From NCBI GenBank assembly GCA_945863785.1, contig CAMBAQ010000118.1:1-5984 (forward strand): a DNA stretch of 5,984 bases. The letters are read 5' to 3'. Under the pieces are notes generated by a model, which did no database searches, was not told the origin of the DNA, and was given only the letters and a program-made list of their open reading frames with translations. Positions 4,443 through 5,984 of the stretch are shown here, piece after piece. Positions within the stretch are counted from its first letter, which is position 1; every line of letters starts with the position of its first letter. Source of the stretch: Chthoniobacter flavus. Its GTDB lineage: Bacteria; Verrucomicrobiota; Verrucomicrobiia; Chthoniobacterales; Terrimicrobiaceae. The position numbers and the translations under genes are program-made.

Positions 4443-5636
4443 TTATACCATTTGCGAGAGGAGCGTTCGCAAGGGGACTATAACCGGGGTGGTGTGTGCG
4501 AAACAGTTGATCGATTCGTGTGGGAGGTCGAGGACGGCTTGAAAAGCATGCTTGGCCCCTGTTTGTTTCTGGAAATGGAAAAGATCCCGCGAGAGGGTCT
4601 CCCTCGATGTCTTGACCTCAACCAAAATCCACGGCTCGCCGTCGCGGATGATCGCAAAATCCACCTCGCGCTGGAGCTTGTCGCGGAGGTAGCGGAGTTC
4701 GAAACGCCCGAGGCCGAGGTCGGTCCAAGTCTCGACCGCCTTGAGCAAATGACAGGCCGCGAATGTCTCGGCCCGCGCGCCGGGATCCGCGATTGCCGAC
4801 CAGTCGCGCAGATACCACTTCGGCTCTTTGCGGAGCGATTTCGCGACATTTTTAAACCACGGCCGCAACTCATATCCCACATAGAGTTCTGAGAGAATCG
4901 CCACCCAACGCCGCACGGTGTCCACGCTGGCCGAAATTTCCCGGGCCAGATTGCTGAACACGAGTTGGCCTCCGGACCTGGCTGCGAGCAAATACCCCAG
5001 TGTTTCGATGCCCCGCAGTTCCTGCACCCGCGTGAGGTCGCGCACATCCTCGCGCAGGAGCAAGTCCATGCGTTGCGCCTGCCATTTTTTGAGAAACGCC
5101 GCGCTCTGTCGAACCATCGGCTCGGGAAAACCCCCGAAGCGCCACAGGGTTTCCCACGCGTCCCCGTCGATGGCCATCGACTCGCAGAGCGGCGTGGCCG
5201 GCGGCTCCGGGCGCAGGATTTCCCCCACGCTGAAGGGATGCTGGCGATAAAGAAAATATCGCCCCAGCAGGCTGTCTCCCCCCTTGCGGAAGATGTCCAT
5301 GCGCGCGCTGCCCGTGGCCAGAATCCCACACCGCGCCCCGTGCACATCGAAAAACCCCTTAAGCAGTGTCTTCCACTTTTGGAATTTGTGGATCTCATCA
5401 AGCGCCAGGATCGGTAGCCGTTCGCGCGGCCGGTCCAACTCAGCTCGCAAGGCCAGCGCCGAAGGACCCTTGAGAATCACCGCCCGGTCATCCAGATTGT
5501 CGAAATTCAGATAAACATCCGCCAGCCTCCGAGCAGCCTCGGTTTTTCCAACCTGACGCGGCCCCGCCAGAAATGCCATTTGGCGATTCTCTTGAAAATG
5601 AGTCGCCAAGACACGATCATAAAGACGAGGAAGCAT
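4443..5636 (-). CDS. AAA ATPase with C-terminal DUF4143 domain
   Basis: Family of P-loop ATPases with a DUF4143 nuclease-like tail, widespread, mostly of unknown role and often in mobile or defence-rich DNA. Residues are counted from an in-frame ATG at 5651. GPRQVGKT (30-37) is Walker A. ILALDEIHK (81-89) holds Walker B with the catalytic Asp85-Glu86. LATGSARMD (111-119) is a sensor-1-like strand, followed by GRYFLYRQHPFSVGEIL and FGGFPEP. LREDVRDLTRVQEL precedes a helix-turn-helix-like section SNLAREISASVDTVRRWVAIL. The tail has REVDF (328-332) and VEVKTS (344-349), a PD-(D/E)xK pattern with Asp331, Glu345 and Lys347. It is 402 residues from 5651 or 397 from the ATG at 5636. I prefer 5636: MLPRLYDRVL is the usual opening, GGA lies five bases before it, and the possible promoter would start transcription at about 5648. 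All motifs are intact. It is not in an operon, and direct repeats lie on both sides. Confidence 0.93.
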   Translation of the reverse strand: MLPRLYDRVLATHFQENRQMAFLAGPRQVGKTEAARRLADVYLNFDNLDDRAVILKGPSALALRAELDRPRERLPILALDEIHKFQKWKTLLKGFFDVHGARCGILATGSARMDIFRKGGDSLLGRYFLYRQHPFSVGEILRPEPPATPLCESMAIDGDAWETLWRFGGFPEPMVRQSAAFLKKWQAQRMDLLLREDVRDLTRVQELRGIETLGYLLAARSGGQLVFSNLAREISASVDTVRRWVAILSELYVGYELRPWFKNVAKSLRKEPKWYLRDWSAIADPGARAETFAACHLLKAVETWTDLGLGRFELRYLRDKLQREVDFAIIRDGEPWILVEVKTSRETLSRDLFHFQKQTGAKHAFQAVLDLPHESINCFAHTTPVIVPLRTLLSQMV

Positions 5637-5653
5637 TGGTCCAAAATACATGA

Positions 5654-5685
5654 CATCGTAAAATAGTCCAGACCATTTGACGATG
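5654..5685 (-). promoter_or_regulatory. Possible ATPase promoter overlapped by an inverted repeat
   Basis: On the minus strand, TCGTCA (5683-5678) and TACGAT (5660-5655) are 17 bp apart and each matches four of six consensus bases; transcription would start near 5648. An inverted repeat with 10-base arms (nine matching) occupies the same bases, 5654-5663 (CATCGTAAAA) and 5676-5685 (TTTGACGATG), so a dimeric repressor could cover both boxes. The half-site CATCGTA also occurs in the abiEi operator candidate. Confidence 0.35.
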
Positions 5686-5757
5686 GGGCTGAAAAAAGTC
5701 CTGCCCTATCCTCCGCTTGGAAAATTTGCCGATAAAGCATAGCAATGTCCCGGGGAG

Positions 5758-5927
5758 CGGAGAGACGACCATGCCCCTCTCTTTCGCGCTCCCGCGCGGT
5801 AGCGCGATCGTGCTCCTGGGATGGCGCGCTCTCCGAGGCGTAGGCTACGAGCCGGAGGCCGTCGCTGTCCGACTTGTGTGGTTCAGAGTGAGGGACTTTC
5901 GCTATCCACCAATAGCACAAATTTTCA
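5758..5927 (+). repeat. Dispersed palindromic repeat, copy B
   Basis: Same-orientation partner of copy A. Its palindrome GCGCTCCCG-CG-CGGTAGCGC (5786-5805) has one mismatch. Copy B also carries 30 bases (5829-5858) absent from copy A; they form their own hairpin with 13-base arms, 5831-5843 and 5845-5857, about ten pairs matching. Right of the palindromes, homology continues through GTTCAG, GGGA(C/T)TTTC and ACAAATTTTCA. No coding function is apparent. Confidence 0.85.
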
Positions 5928-5984
5928 GGCATGTAGTCATGCAAGGACAAAAGTGGGATCGGAGCGATTTTTTTATGCTCCTGC

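Larger units (their letters stand above)
5652..5984. other. Gene-free stretch upstream of the ATPase gene
   Basis: No convincing gene. It contains the possible ATPase promoter, about 70 bp without recognisable structure, repeat copy B (5758-5927) and a final 57 bp where I see only a weak GGAGC...GCTCC inverted repeat around a T-run near the window edge. A 147-codon minus-strand frame covers much of it but is made of the repeat translation plus the out-of-frame start of the ATPase gene, so I leave it out. Confidence 0.55.

Noticed and set aside
4455..4475. Inverted repeat TTGCGA...TCGCAA near the 3' end of the ATPase gene as a terminator
   Set aside because: It lies inside the coding sequence and has no T-run.
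5507..5950. 147-codon minus-strand reading frame over repeat copy B
   Set aside because: It needs a TTG start, translates the palindromic repeat and then runs out of frame into the ATPase gene. No family is recognisable.

Overview
The window reads as a piece of bacterial chromosome of fairly high GC. It holds the start of a housekeeping gene (enolase, minus strand, running off the left edge) followed by about 5.7 kb of accessory DNA made almost entirely of toxin-antitoxin and DUF4143-type genes, broken gene remnants and small palindromic repeats. The host cannot be fixed from this sequence. The mix of BrnT, AbiE, DUF4160/DUF2442 and DUF4143 genes with dispersed palindromic spacers resembles environmental Gram-negative genomes such as Verrucomicrobiota, but that is a weak guess.

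Layout. (1) 1-216, minus: N-terminal 72 codons of enolase. (2) 442-1012, minus: a BrnT toxin gene overlapping a ribbon-helix-helix (BrnA-like) antitoxin gene; three bases before brnT lies a 45-codon ORF with a strong Shine-Dalgarno that looks like the first half of another ribbon-helix-helix protein. (3) 1238-1513, minus: the last ~91 codons of a DUF4143 ATPase, a 5'-truncated remnant. (4) 1642-3178, plus: AbiEi antitoxin and AbiEii nucleotidyltransferase toxin (type IV system), with a palindrome-rich promoter upstream and two hairpins in the 94-bp gap. (5) 3523-4039, plus: a DUF4160 gene with an apparent one-base frameshift near its start, overlapping by 4 bp a DUF2442 gene that has a near-perfect Shine-Dalgarno. 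(6) 4443-5651, minus: an intact AAA ATPase with a C-terminal DUF4143 nuclease-like domain, bracketed by two same-orientation copies of a ~150-bp palindromic repeat (4135-4281 and 5758-5927).

The genes do not form one pathway. They look like independent two-gene selfish or defence modules collected downstream of a core gene, with truncations at several joints (the DUF4143 remnant, the ribbon-helix-helix fragment, the DUF4160 frameshift). The two complete, canonical modules are BrnT/BrnA-like and AbiEi/AbiEii. DUF4160/DUF2442 is a recurrent pair of unknown function. The most unusual structures are the repeat-bracketed ATPase, the DUF4160 frameshift and the operator-like palindromes at the abiEi and ATPase promoters. 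I see no tRNA, rRNA, CRISPR array, transposase or integrase.
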